From an uncultured Bacilli bacterium (GTDB taxonomy: Bacteria > Bacillota_I > Bacilli_A > RF39 > UBA660), in assembly GCA_910584655.1 (NCBI GenBank), contig CAJUBJ010000001.1, positions 1 through 64,000 on the forward strand: a stretch of 64,000 nucleotides of DNA, written 5' to 3'. Below, in pieces: positions 24,936-32,176 of the stretch; position 1 is the stretch's first letter, and each line of letters starts with the position of its first letter. The translations under genes were made by a program, and so were the position numbers. The notes beneath the pieces were generated by a model. The model had not been told where the DNA came from. It searched no databases and saw only the letters and a program-made list of their open reading frames with translations.

Positions 24936-25460
24936 ATAGCAAAGGATAAAAATGAAATGCCAATCAATAATCAAATAAGAGTGGCAGAATTAATGGTAAT
25001 TGGTCCAAATGGAGAACAAATGGGAGTTAAGAAGTTAGCTGATGCGTTAACTTTAGCAAATTATGCTGGTTTAGACTTAGTTTTAATGAGTGGAAATTCA
25101 GTACCAGCTGTTGGTAAGATTATGGACTACAACAAGTATCGTTATGAAAAGCAAAAGAAACTTAAAGAATCTCAAAAGAAACAAAGAGAAACAAATAAAG
25201 ATGTTAAGGAATATCAGTTAAGTCCAACTATTGATATTCATGACTTCAATACAAGAAAAAAGAATGCTAATGAGTATTTATTAAAAGGACATAAAATTAA
25301 AGTATCTATTCGTTTTAAAGGTAGAAGAATTGAACGTCCTGAGTTAGGTAAAGAAGTTATGCTTCGTTTTGCAGAAGAATTAAGTGAAGTATCTACAATC
25401 GAGTCACAACCTAAATTAGAAGGTCGTACTATGATTATGCTATTAGCACCAAAAAAATAA
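24936..25460 (+). CDS. infC: Translation initiation factor IF-3, probable AUA start
   Basis: IF-3 binds the 30S subunit and checks the start codon. Both domains are present (N-terminal NNQIRVAELMVIGPNGEQ, linker, C-terminal SPTIDIHDFNTRKKNA and LEGRTMIMLLAPKK). A strong ribosome binding site, GGAGGTG at 24923-24929, sits 6 nt before an in-frame ATA at 24936. Starting there gives 174 residues, the usual length. IF-3 genes commonly use a rare non-AUG start (AUU in E. coli) that lets IF-3 repress itself; AUA fits this. The in-frame ATG at 24900 would add 12 residues, lies inside the attenuator and has a poor site. The ATG at 24957 would cut the N terminus. Confidence 0.93.
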   Translation: MAKDKNEMPINNQIRVAELMVIGPNGEQMGVKKLADALTLANYAGLDLVLMSGNSVPAVGKIMDYNKYRYEKQKKLKESQKKQRETNKDVKEYQLSPTIDIHDFNTRKKNANEYLLKGHKIKVSIRFKGRRIERPELGKEVMLRFAEELSEVSTIESQPKLEGRTMIMLLAPKK

Positions 25461-25485
25461 TATTAAGAAAGAGGAAGTAGAAATT

Positions 25486-25680
25486 ATGGGAAAATCTAAA
25501 CAAAAAACACATAAAGCATCTAGTAAAGTTCTAAAAGCTAAGAAAAATGGTCAATTAGTTTATAAAAAATCAAATGGTAACCATATTACTGGTAAAGATT
25601 CTGCTAAGGCAGTAAGACAAAGAAGAACTAAAGGAGTTCTAAGTAAAGGAGATACTAGACGTCTTAAGGACTTCATCTAG
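25486..25680 (+). CDS. rpmI: 50S ribosomal protein L35
   Basis: 64 residues, strongly basic, starting MGKSKQKTHKASSKVLKAKK and ending in the conserved KGDTRRLKDFI. Standard length. It sits between infC and rplT as in most Firmicutes, about 25 nt after infC and 20 nt before rplT, and is expressed from the attenuated infC promoter. Confidence 0.96.
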   Translation: MGKSKQKTHKASSKVLKAKKNGQLVYKKSNGNHITGKDSAKAVRQRRTKGVLSKGDTRRLKDFI

Positions 25681-25700
25681 TAGAGAAAGGGGAGTAAGAA

Positions 25701-26234
25701 ATGACAAGAGTTAAAGGCGGAAACGTTGCAAAAAATAGAAGAAGAAAAGTTTTAAAAGCAGCTAAAGGATATTTTGGTTCTAAACACAGATTATTTAAAA
25801 CTGCTCAAGAACAAACATTCCATAGTGGAGTATATGCTTTTAGAGATAGAAAACAAAACAAAAGAAATTTCAGAAAATTATGGATTCAAAGAATTAATGC
25901 TGCATGTAGAGAAAATGAAATCAGTTATTCTAAATTCATTAATGGTTTAAATAAAGCTGGTATCGAAGTTAATAGAAAAATGTTAAGTGCTATTGCTATT
26001 GATGATGCTGCTGCATTTACTCAATTAGTTAATGTTGCTAAAGCTGCATTAGAAGGAAAAACTGCTCCAAAAGCTACTAAAGCACCAAAAGCAGAAGCAA
26101 AGGCTGAAACTGTTACAGAAGCAAAAGATTATTCTAAAATGACTGTTGCTGAATTAAAAGAAGTTGCAAAAGAACAAGGTGTTGAAGGATATACTTCAAT
26201 GAAAAAAGCTGAACTTTTAGAAGCTATTAAGTAA
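25701..26234 (+). CDS. rplT: 50S ribosomal protein L20 with C-terminal Rho_N/SAP-like extension
   Basis: Residues 1-118 are a complete L20 (MTRVKGGNVAKNRRRKVLK, then YSKFINGLNKAGIEVNRK and LSAIAIDD), needed for 50S assembly and likely repressor of its own operon. Ordinary L20 ends at about 118; this protein has 177. The extra part is an Ala/Lys/Pro linker (about 122-142) and a 33-residue helical module (MTVAELKEVAKEQGVEGY, then SMKKAELLEAIK) that reads like a Rho N-terminal/SAP-type helix-extended-loop-helix nucleic acid binding motif. The reading frame is continuous, with the terminator directly after the stop. Confidence 0.95.
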   Translation: MTRVKGGNVAKNRRRKVLKAAKGYFGSKHRLFKTAQEQTFHSGVYAFRDRKQNKRNFRKLWIQRINAACRENEISYSKFINGLNKAGIEVNRKMLSAIAIDDAAAFTQLVNVAKAALEGKTAPKATKAPKAEAKAETVTEAKDYSKMTVAELKEVAKEQGVEGYTSMKKAELLEAIK

Positions 26235-26256
26235 TCAAGTAATTGATTACTTTTTT
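26229..26256 (+). terminator. Intrinsic terminator after rplT
   Basis: AAGTAATC pairs with GATTACTT, followed by T run; the stem includes the stop codon. Confidence 0.85.
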
Positions 26257-26310
26257 GTTTCTTAATGTTATTTTAGTTCTAAATTATGCTATTTTTTTTA
26301 TTAAGCTTAG

Positions 26311-26339
26311 TTGATTTATTGGCTTTATTCTTGTATAAT
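26311..26339 (+). promoter_or_regulatory. Promoter of ftsA-ftsZ
   Basis: TTGATT (26311-26316), 17-nt spacer, TATAAT (26334-26339). Confidence 0.8.
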
Positions 26340-26368
26340 TAAAGTTAGTATAATATGGAGTGGTGAAG

Positions 26369-27607
26369 ATGCGAAAGATAATGGCTTGTTTAGATGTTGG
26401 TTCAGATACTATTAAGTGTGTTGTTGGAGAAATGATTCGTAGAAAACTTAATGTATTAGCTGTTGCAGAAACTTCATCTAAGGGAGTTAAAAATGGAATA
26501 GTAGAAGATCCAAATAGTTTATTAGAGCCATTAAAAAGTGTTATACAAAAATGTGAAGAAATAATCGGATTAAGAATTCGTCAAATGATAGTTGCGGTTC
26601 CAGCTAGTAATGCTGAATTTCAGGTTGTTGTTGGATCTGTTGCTATAACAAATGAGGGAAATCTTATTGAAGGAAAAGATGTTATAAGAGTATTACAGAA
26701 AGCTATAAAAGCGAGAAAGAATGACAACTTAGAATATATTTCTATGATGCCAACAAGTTTTTCGTTAGATGATAATAGAATAGTTAAAGATCCGAAAGGA
26801 TTAACTTCTAAGATTCTTTCTGTTAGAGGAGTGTGTGTTTCAACACCTAAAAAGAATATTTATCCTATATTAGCATGTTTAGAGAGATTAGGAGTAGATG
26901 TTCTTGATATTACATTGTCATCAATAGGAGATTATTTTGAATATAAGAATAAAGAGTTGGATAAAAAAGTTGGTGTAGTAGTAAATATTGGTGATGAAAC
27001 TACAACAATGTCTGTATTTAATAAAGGAGTATTAACTAATACAAGTGTTACATTACTTGGTGGGCAAAATATAGATAATGATATATCATTTATTTATAAG
27101 ATTCCAATTAAAACGGCAAAAGATTTAAAAGAAGAATTTGCTTTAGCTCATAAGAATATGGCTCAGACTAGTGATATTGTAACAGTAGAAAATAAATCTG
27201 CTGAAATGATTCAGATTAACCAATTTGAAATTAGTGAAATTGTGATGAGTAGGATACTAGAAATACTTAATTTAAGTAAGAAAGAGATAAATCACTTAAC
27301 AAAAAAAGAAATAAGTTATATAATATTTACAGGAGGTCTAACAGAATCTAAAGATTTTAATATAATATTGCAAGAAGTTTATGGAAATGATGTTACAGTG
27401 GGGAATATTATGGAAATAGGTGCAAGAAATAATAAATATGGTTCTTGTTTAGGTTTGCTTAAGTATTATGCTTATAATGCGAAACTTAAGGATAAAGATT
27501 ATTCTATTTTTTCAATAGATGAACAACAGGTGTTAAGTGGGGCTAATTTTGGAGATCAAAATGATAGTGTAATTGGAAAGTTGTTCGGTTATATATTTAA
27601 TGGTTGA
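26369..27607 (+). CDS. ftsA: Cell division protein FtsA
   Basis: 412-residue actin-fold protein that tethers FtsZ to the membrane. The N-terminal ATP-binding signature is CLDVGSDTIKCVVGE. SHS2-type insertion follows at about 80-165, phosphate-2 region VVNIGDETTT, and adenosine motif FTGGLTES. The C terminus ends in an amphipathic helix (SVIGKLFGYIFNG) that would insert in the membrane. The ATG at 26369 is chosen; GTG codons 9 and 6 nt upstream are in frame but sit on the GGAG site. ftsZ follows 12 nt later in the same transcript. Confidence 0.95.
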   Translation: MRKIMACLDVGSDTIKCVVGEMIRRKLNVLAVAETSSKGVKNGIVEDPNSLLEPLKSVIQKCEEIIGLRIRQMIVAVPASNAEFQVVVGSVAITNEGNLIEGKDVIRVLQKAIKARKNDNLEYISMMPTSFSLDDNRIVKDPKGLTSKILSVRGVCVSTPKKNIYPILACLERLGVDVLDITLSSIGDYFEYKNKELDKKVGVVVNIGDETTTMSVFNKGVLTNTSVTLLGGQNIDNDISFIYKIPIKTAKDLKEEFALAHKNMAQTSDIVTVENKSAEMIQINQFEISEIVMSRILEILNLSKKEINHLTKKEISYIIFTGGLTESKDFNIILQEVYGNDVTVGNIMEIGARNNKYGSCLGLLKYYAYNAKLKDKDYSIFSIDEQQVLSGANFGDQNDSVIGKLFGYIFNG

Positions 27608-27619
27608 TAGGAGGATTTC

Positions 27620-28693
27620 ATGATGCATGATTTAGAAAGAGATCAAATAGCTAAGATTAAGGTTATTGGTGTTGGTGGCGGTGGCTGCAACGCTGTTAAT
27701 AGAATGATAGAGTCAGGTGTTGGTGGTGTAGATTTTATAGTAGCTAATACTGACTTACAAGTTTTAAATGTTAGTAATGCAGAAACAAAATTACAAATAG
27801 GAAAAAATATTACTGAGGGTTTAGGTGCTGGTGCAAATCCAGAAGTTGGACGCGAGGCAGCTTTAGAAAGTAAAAAGGAAATTGAAGAATCTTTAGCTGG
27901 GGCAGATATGATTTTTGTTACATGTGGCTTAGGTGGAGGTACTGGTACAGGTGCAGCTCCTATAGTAGCGGAAATAGCTCAAGAACAAGGTGCTTTAACT
28001 GTTGCAATTGTTACAAAACCTTTTAAATTTGAAGGTCGTAAAAGAATGGAACAAGCTGAAGTTGGACTTGAAGAATTAAAAAAACATGTAGATACAATTA
28101 TCGTAATACCTAATGATAGATTAAGAGATATGATAGATAGAACTACTCCTATAATTGAAGCATTTAAAGAAGTTGATAATGTCTTACGCAGAGGTGTTCA
28201 ATCAATATCAGATTTAATAGCTGTTTCAGGTTTAGTTAACTTAGACTTTGCGGATGTTAAAGCTGTAATGCAAAATAGAGGTAATGCAATTATAGGAATT
28301 GGTATTGGAGTTGGAGAAGATAGAGCAATAGAGGCTGCTAAACAAGCTGTTGCATCTCCTCTTCTTGAAACTACTATTGATGGTGCTACTGATGCAATAA
28401 TTAATATTACAGGTGGAAATAGCTTAACTTTGTTTGAGGCAGAAGATGCTGCAGAGGTAGTAAGAAATGCTGCAAATACTGATATTAATACAATATTTGG
28501 TGCTGTTATTAATGAAAACTTAAATGATGAAGTAATTGTTACTGTAATAGCAACTGGATTTGATGATGCAAGAGAACAAGTTGGTGGTGGATTGGATATG
28601 GATTTACCTACTAATACATCATTTATGGATGATGAAGATGATTTTGATAATGTTGATATACCACCATTTTTAAGAAATAGAGACGATTTTTAA
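27620..28693 (+). CDS. ftsZ: Cell division protein FtsZ
   Basis: 357-residue tubulin homologue that polymerises at midcell with GTP. The tubulin signature GGGTGTGAAP starts near residue 106. N-terminal GVGGGGCNAVNRM binds nucleotide, and the T7 loop NLDFADVKAVM supplies the catalytic acid. The C-terminal conserved peptide (DIPPFLRNRDDF) that binds FtsA and SepF is present after a short acidic linker. ATG 27620 or 27623 are both possible after AGGAGG. Followed by a terminator. Confidence 0.97.
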   Translation: MMHDLERDQIAKIKVIGVGGGGCNAVNRMIESGVGGVDFIVANTDLQVLNVSNAETKLQIGKNITEGLGAGANPEVGREAALESKKEIEESLAGADMIFVTCGLGGGTGTGAAPIVAEIAQEQGALTVAIVTKPFKFEGRKRMEQAEVGLEELKKHVDTIIVIPNDRLRDMIDRTTPIIEAFKEVDNVLRRGVQSISDLIAVSGLVNLDFADVKAVMQNRGNAIIGIGIGVGEDRAIEAAKQAVASPLLETTIDGATDAIINITGGNSLTLFEAEDAAEVVRNAANTDINTIFGAVINENLNDEVIVTVIATGFDDAREQVGGGLDMDLPTNTSFMDDEDDFDNVDIPPFLRNRDDF

Positions 28694-28710
28694 TTAAATC
28701 GTTTTTTTTT
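28683..28710 (+). terminator. Intrinsic terminator after ftsZ
   Basis: CGATTT (28684-28689) pairs with AAATCG (28696-28701), followed by nine T. Confidence 0.82.
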
Positions 28711-28757
28711 GACTTTTTTCATAATATTAATATGGTAGTTTATAGTGGGTGAGTGAT

Positions 28758-29549
28758 ATGAAAGTATATATTGATTTGGTTATGATAGTTAATTTTATTT
28801 TTGATTTTATACTTCTTTGTAGCGTTAATTATATATTACGGAGGAACGTTAAATTTATTAGGTTAATATTAGGTAGTTTTATTGGTTCTATTACATTATT
28901 AATTTTATTTATTAAAATGAATAATTTTATATTATTTATTTTTAAGTTTATAACTAGTATTATTATGATAATTGTATCTTTTGGATTTAAAGATATAAAG
29001 TATTGTGGAAAAAATATTTTATATTTTTATTTAGTTAGTATGCTTATGGGAGGAGGGATAGAGTTTTTAAATAATCAATTTAGTTATAGTAATGAAGGGT
29101 TAGTATTTACTAATAAAGGGCTTGGAATAAGTTATGGAATTGTGTTGATTATTGGTTTTTTTATGTATCTAAAATATGTTAAGTCATTTAAAGATTTAAA
29201 GAATCATTATAGTAATTACTATAAGTGTAAGATTTATTTTAATGATAGAGACTTGGTGGAGGTGAATGCTTTTTTAGATACTGGTAATAAGTTAATTGAT
29301 CCTTATTCTAATAAAAGTATTGTTTTATTACAAGATGAGTTTTTTAAGGAAATAGATGATTTGAAACCACTTTATGTTCCTTATAGTAGCTTGAATAATC
29401 ATGGATTGCTTACTTGTTATAAAGCGTTAAAGATTGAGATAGATGGAAAATGTTATGATAAATTTTTAGTGGGAGTAAGCAATGAAAATTTTTTTATAGA
29501 TGGTATAAATTGTATTATAAATAGTCAGATTATGGAAGGGTTGAGATGA
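28758..29549 (+). CDS. spoIIGA: Sporulation sigma-E processing peptidase SpoIIGA
   Basis: 263 residues. The first 145 are hydrophobic with about five membrane helices (VYIDLVMIVNFIFDFILL onward). The C-terminal half is an aspartic protease domain with the catalytic motif LDTGN (Asp174). SpoIIGA sits in the sporulation septum and cleaves pro-sigma-E to start the mother-cell programme, as a dimer. Its place between ftsZ and sigE, with a 4-nt overlap (ATGA) into sigE, matches spore formers. The ATG at 28758 is used; the GTG at 28749 has no separate site. Confidence 0.93.
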   Translation: MKVYIDLVMIVNFIFDFILLCSVNYILRRNVKFIRLILGSFIGSITLLILFIKMNNFILFIFKFITSIIMIIVSFGFKDIKYCGKNILYFYLVSMLMGGGIEFLNNQFSYSNEGLVFTNKGLGISYGIVLIIGFFMYLKYVKSFKDLKNHYSNYYKCKIYFNDRDLVEVNAFLDTGNKLIDPYSNKSIVLLQDEFFKEIDDLKPLYVPYSSLNNHGLLTCYKALKIEIDGKCYDKFLVGVSNENFFIDGINCIINSQIMEGLR

Positions 29550-30238
29550 TGATAAAATTTTTAAAGAAGTTATTAGCTAAAATAAAAGCAAAGTATAATC
29601 AATTTTTCTTTGTTGGTAGTAGTGATATTTTGCCACCACCATTAGAAAAAGAGGAAGAAATAGAATTACTTATTAAGTCACAAAAAGGGGATGAAGTTGC
29701 AAGAAATAAGTTGATAGAACATAATTTAAGATTAGTTGTTTTTATATCTAAAAAGTATGAGACAACTTTAGAAACTTTAGAAGATTTGGTAAGTATTGGA
29801 ACTATTGGATTAATCAAAGGGATAAATACATATAAAATAGATAAAAATATAAGATTGGCTACATATGCTTCAAGATGTATTTCTAATGAAATATTGATGT
29901 ATTTAAGGAAGAATAAAAAAAGAGTTAGTGATATAAGTTTTGAGGAAGCTTTAAGCTATGATGCAGAAGGTAATGAATTGCATTTAGAAGATATTATAAG
30001 TGATAATGATGATACTACGTATAAGGAATATGAGAAGAAGACAGATATAGAATTGCTTAAAGGTTATTTAGATCATTTAAATGATCGTGATAAACAAATT
30101 ATGGTAATGAGATATGGACTTTATAATACAGAAGAATATACACAAAAGGAAGTTGCTGATTTACTTGGAATAAGTCAGTCTTATATATCTAGAATTGAAA
30201 AAAAAGTTATTAGAAAATTAAAAATACATTTAGAATAA
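29546..30238 (+). CDS. sigE: RNA polymerase sporulation sigma factor sigma-E
   Basis: 230 residues, normal for pro-sigma-E. An N-terminal basic, amphipathic pro-sequence (about 25 residues) is followed by VGSSDILPPPLEKEEE, the region around the SpoIIGA cleavage site in known sigma-E. Region 2 (NLRLVVFISKKYE, IGLIKGINTYKIDK, ATYASRCISNEILMYLRK) and region 4 (TQKEVADLLGISQSYISRIEK) are complete. It directs early mother-cell gene expression. It overlaps spoIIGA by 4 nt; sigG, which follows sigE in many Bacilli, is absent and a terminator comes next. Confidence 0.95.
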   Translation: MMIKFLKKLLAKIKAKYNQFFFVGSSDILPPPLEKEEEIELLIKSQKGDEVARNKLIEHNLRLVVFISKKYETTLETLEDLVSIGTIGLIKGINTYKIDKNIRLATYASRCISNEILMYLRKNKKRVSDISFEEALSYDAEGNELHLEDIISDNDDTTYKEYEKKTDIELLKGYLDHLNDRDKQIMVMRYGLYNTEEYTQKEVADLLGISQSYISRIEKKVIRKLKIHLE

Positions 30239-30240
30239 AA

Positions 30241-30270
30241 AACTCTAGATTGATTTTCTGGAGTTTTTTA
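30241..30270 (+). terminator. Intrinsic terminator after sigE
   Basis: AACTCTAGA (30241-30249) pairs with TCTGGAGTT (30257-30265, one wobble), followed by T run. Confidence 0.85.
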
Positions 30271-30388
30271 TTATTTTTTTATAAATTTTTTATAATATGA
30301 AAGAGTTTTTATTTATATAAATTTGTTAAGAAATTAATGTTATAATTGTTTTTTTATATGTATTTTTTGATGTAATTATTTCTATTTA

Positions 30389-30397
30389 TGATATAAT
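30389..30397 (+). promoter_or_regulatory. Extended -10 promoter of rlmN-prpC-prkC operon
   Basis: TGaTATAAT at 30389-30397. The predicted start near 30404 leaves a leader of only about 10 nt before the ATG. Confidence 0.65.
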
Positions 30398-30413
30398 TAT
30401 AATAGGTGTAAAT

Positions 30414-31436
30414 ATGAAAAATATATATGGTATTAAAAGAACGGATTTAGAAAAATATTTTTTAGATATTAATGAGAAGAAGTTTAAGGCTTTGCAAGTT
30501 TTTGAGTGGCTTTATGAAAAGAAAGTTACTTCTTTTTTTGAAATGACTAATATAAAGAAAGAATTACAAGAAAGACTTGCTGGTGATTTTTCTTTTAGAA
30601 TGATAAGTATTCAAAAGAAGCAGGAGGATAAGGGGACTAAAAAATATTTGTTTAAATTATTTGATGGTAATTTTGTTGAAGCTGTTTTAATGGAACATGA
30701 TTATGGATTATCTGTTTGTGTAAGTAGTGAAGTTGGATGTAATATGGGATGTGCTTTTTGTGAATCAGGAAGATTAAAAAAGGTGCGTAATTTAGAAGCG
30801 TTTGAAATGGTGGAACAAATATTATTGATAGAAGAAAATATAAAGAAACGTATTTCTAGTGTTGTAATTATGGGAATTGGGGAGCCACTTGATAATTATG
30901 ATAATGTTATGGATTTTATTAGAATAATAAATGATGCTAAAGGTATAGCGATTGGTGCTCGTCATATAACTTTATCTACTTGTGGAATTGTTCCAAAAAT
31001 AAAAGAGTTAATGAATGAAGATTTACAAATTAACTTGGCAATATCTTTACATGCACCAAATACTCAACTGAGAGATAAAATAATGCCAATTAATAAGGCA
31101 TATAAATTACCTATTTTAATTGACACTATAAAGGAATATATTGAGAAGACAAATAGGCGAGTAACTATTGAATATGTTATGCTTAGTGGAGTAAATGATA
31201 ATGAAACACAAGCTGCAGAGTTGGCATCTTTATTAAAAGGTTTAAATGTTTATGTTAATTTAATACCTTATAATGAAACAAATCATTTAGAATTTAAAAG
31301 AACAAGTAAAGATCAAATAATGAAGTTTTATGATTCTTTGAAAAAGCGTGGAATTAATGTTACGATAAGGCGAGAATTTGGTAGTAAGATTGATGCAGCT
31401 TGTGGTCAACTTAGAAGTAAAGAGGTGAAGGAATGA
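30414..31436 (+). CDS. rlmN: 23S rRNA (adenine-2503-C2) methyltransferase / dual-specificity RlmN
   Basis: 340 residues, normal length. The radical SAM cluster motif is Cys109-x3-Cys113-x2-Cys116 (CNMGCAFC). The C-terminal cysteine that carries the methyl group is Cys330 (DAACGQLR). It methylates C2 of A2503 in 23S rRNA, and in some bacteria A37 of tRNAs. Other conserved pieces are GIGEPLDNYDNV and STCGIVPKI. First gene of a tight operon; overlaps prpC by 4 nt (ATGA). Confidence 0.95.
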   Translation: MKNIYGIKRTDLEKYFLDINEKKFKALQVFEWLYEKKVTSFFEMTNIKKELQERLAGDFSFRMISIQKKQEDKGTKKYLFKLFDGNFVEAVLMEHDYGLSVCVSSEVGCNMGCAFCESGRLKKVRNLEAFEMVEQILLIEENIKKRISSVVIMGIGEPLDNYDNVMDFIRIINDAKGIAIGARHITLSTCGIVPKIKELMNEDLQINLAISLHAPNTQLRDKIMPINKAYKLPILIDTIKEYIEKTNRRVTIEYVMLSGVNDNETQAAELASLLKGLNVYVNLIPYNETNHLEFKRTSKDQIMKFYDSLKKRGINVTIRREFGSKIDAACGQLRSKEVKE

Positions 31437-32176
31437 AAACATTTTATTTAACGGATTCTGGGAAGGTTAGAGATCATAATGAGGATTCTGTTACAATTTT
31501 AAAAAATGATAATAATGAGTATTTATTAATTGTAGCTGATGGTATGGGTGGTCATAGGGCTGGTGAAGTTGCTAGTTCTATAGTTGTTACTCATATGGGT
31601 AAAAGGTTTAATGAAATAAGTTCTGTAGGTAGTAAATTAGATGCAATTAATTGGATGAAAGATAATATAAGTGAAATTAATAAAGAAATACTTGATCATA
31701 CTAAAACACATCCAGAAGCTTTGGGAATGGGAACAACAACTGTTATGGCACTTCTTACTGATGAATATTTATTGTTTGGTAATATTGGTGATTCATCAGG
31801 ATTTGTCTTTAAAAATGGTAAGTTAACTAAAGTAACTAATGATCATACTTTAGTGAATCTATTAGTTGCAGCGGGTGATTTAACTGAAGAAGAAGCTAAG
31901 TATCATCCTAAACGTAATGTTTTAATGAAAGCTCTTGGAAGTAGTGAGAAAGCAGAGCTTGATGTGTTTGATGTAGATAGAAATGTTGATGGAATACTTT
32001 TATGTAGTGATGGTTTAACAACTATGTTAACTAAGGAGCAAATTGAAAAAGTATTAAATGATGAAGATTTAGAAATAGAAGAGCAAGTAATAAAAATGAT
32101 TCGTAAGAGCAATGCTCGTGGTGGTACTGATAATATTTCAGTAGCATATTTATCTCTTGAAAGTGGTGAAGAATAA
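31433..32176 (+). CDS. prpC: PP2C-type protein phosphatase PrpC/Stp
   Basis: 247 residues with all PP2C metal-binding motifs: RDHNEDS near the N terminus, VADGMGGHRAGEVAS, GDSSGFV, LCSDGLT and GGTDNISVAYL. It removes phosphate from Ser/Thr residues and reverses the kinase PrkC encoded next to it. It overlaps rlmN by 4 nt and prkC by 1 nt, so the kinase-phosphatase pair is translationally coupled. Confidence 0.95.
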   Translation: MKTFYLTDSGKVRDHNEDSVTILKNDNNEYLLIVADGMGGHRAGEVASSIVVTHMGKRFNEISSVGSKLDAINWMKDNISEINKEILDHTKTHPEALGMGTTTVMALLTDEYLLFGNIGDSSGFVFKNGKLTKVTNDHTLVNLLVAAGDLTEEEAKYHPKRNVLMKALGSSEKAELDVFDVDRNVDGILLCSDGLTTMLTKEQIEKVLNDEDLEIEEQVIKMIRKSNARGGTDNISVAYLSLESGEE

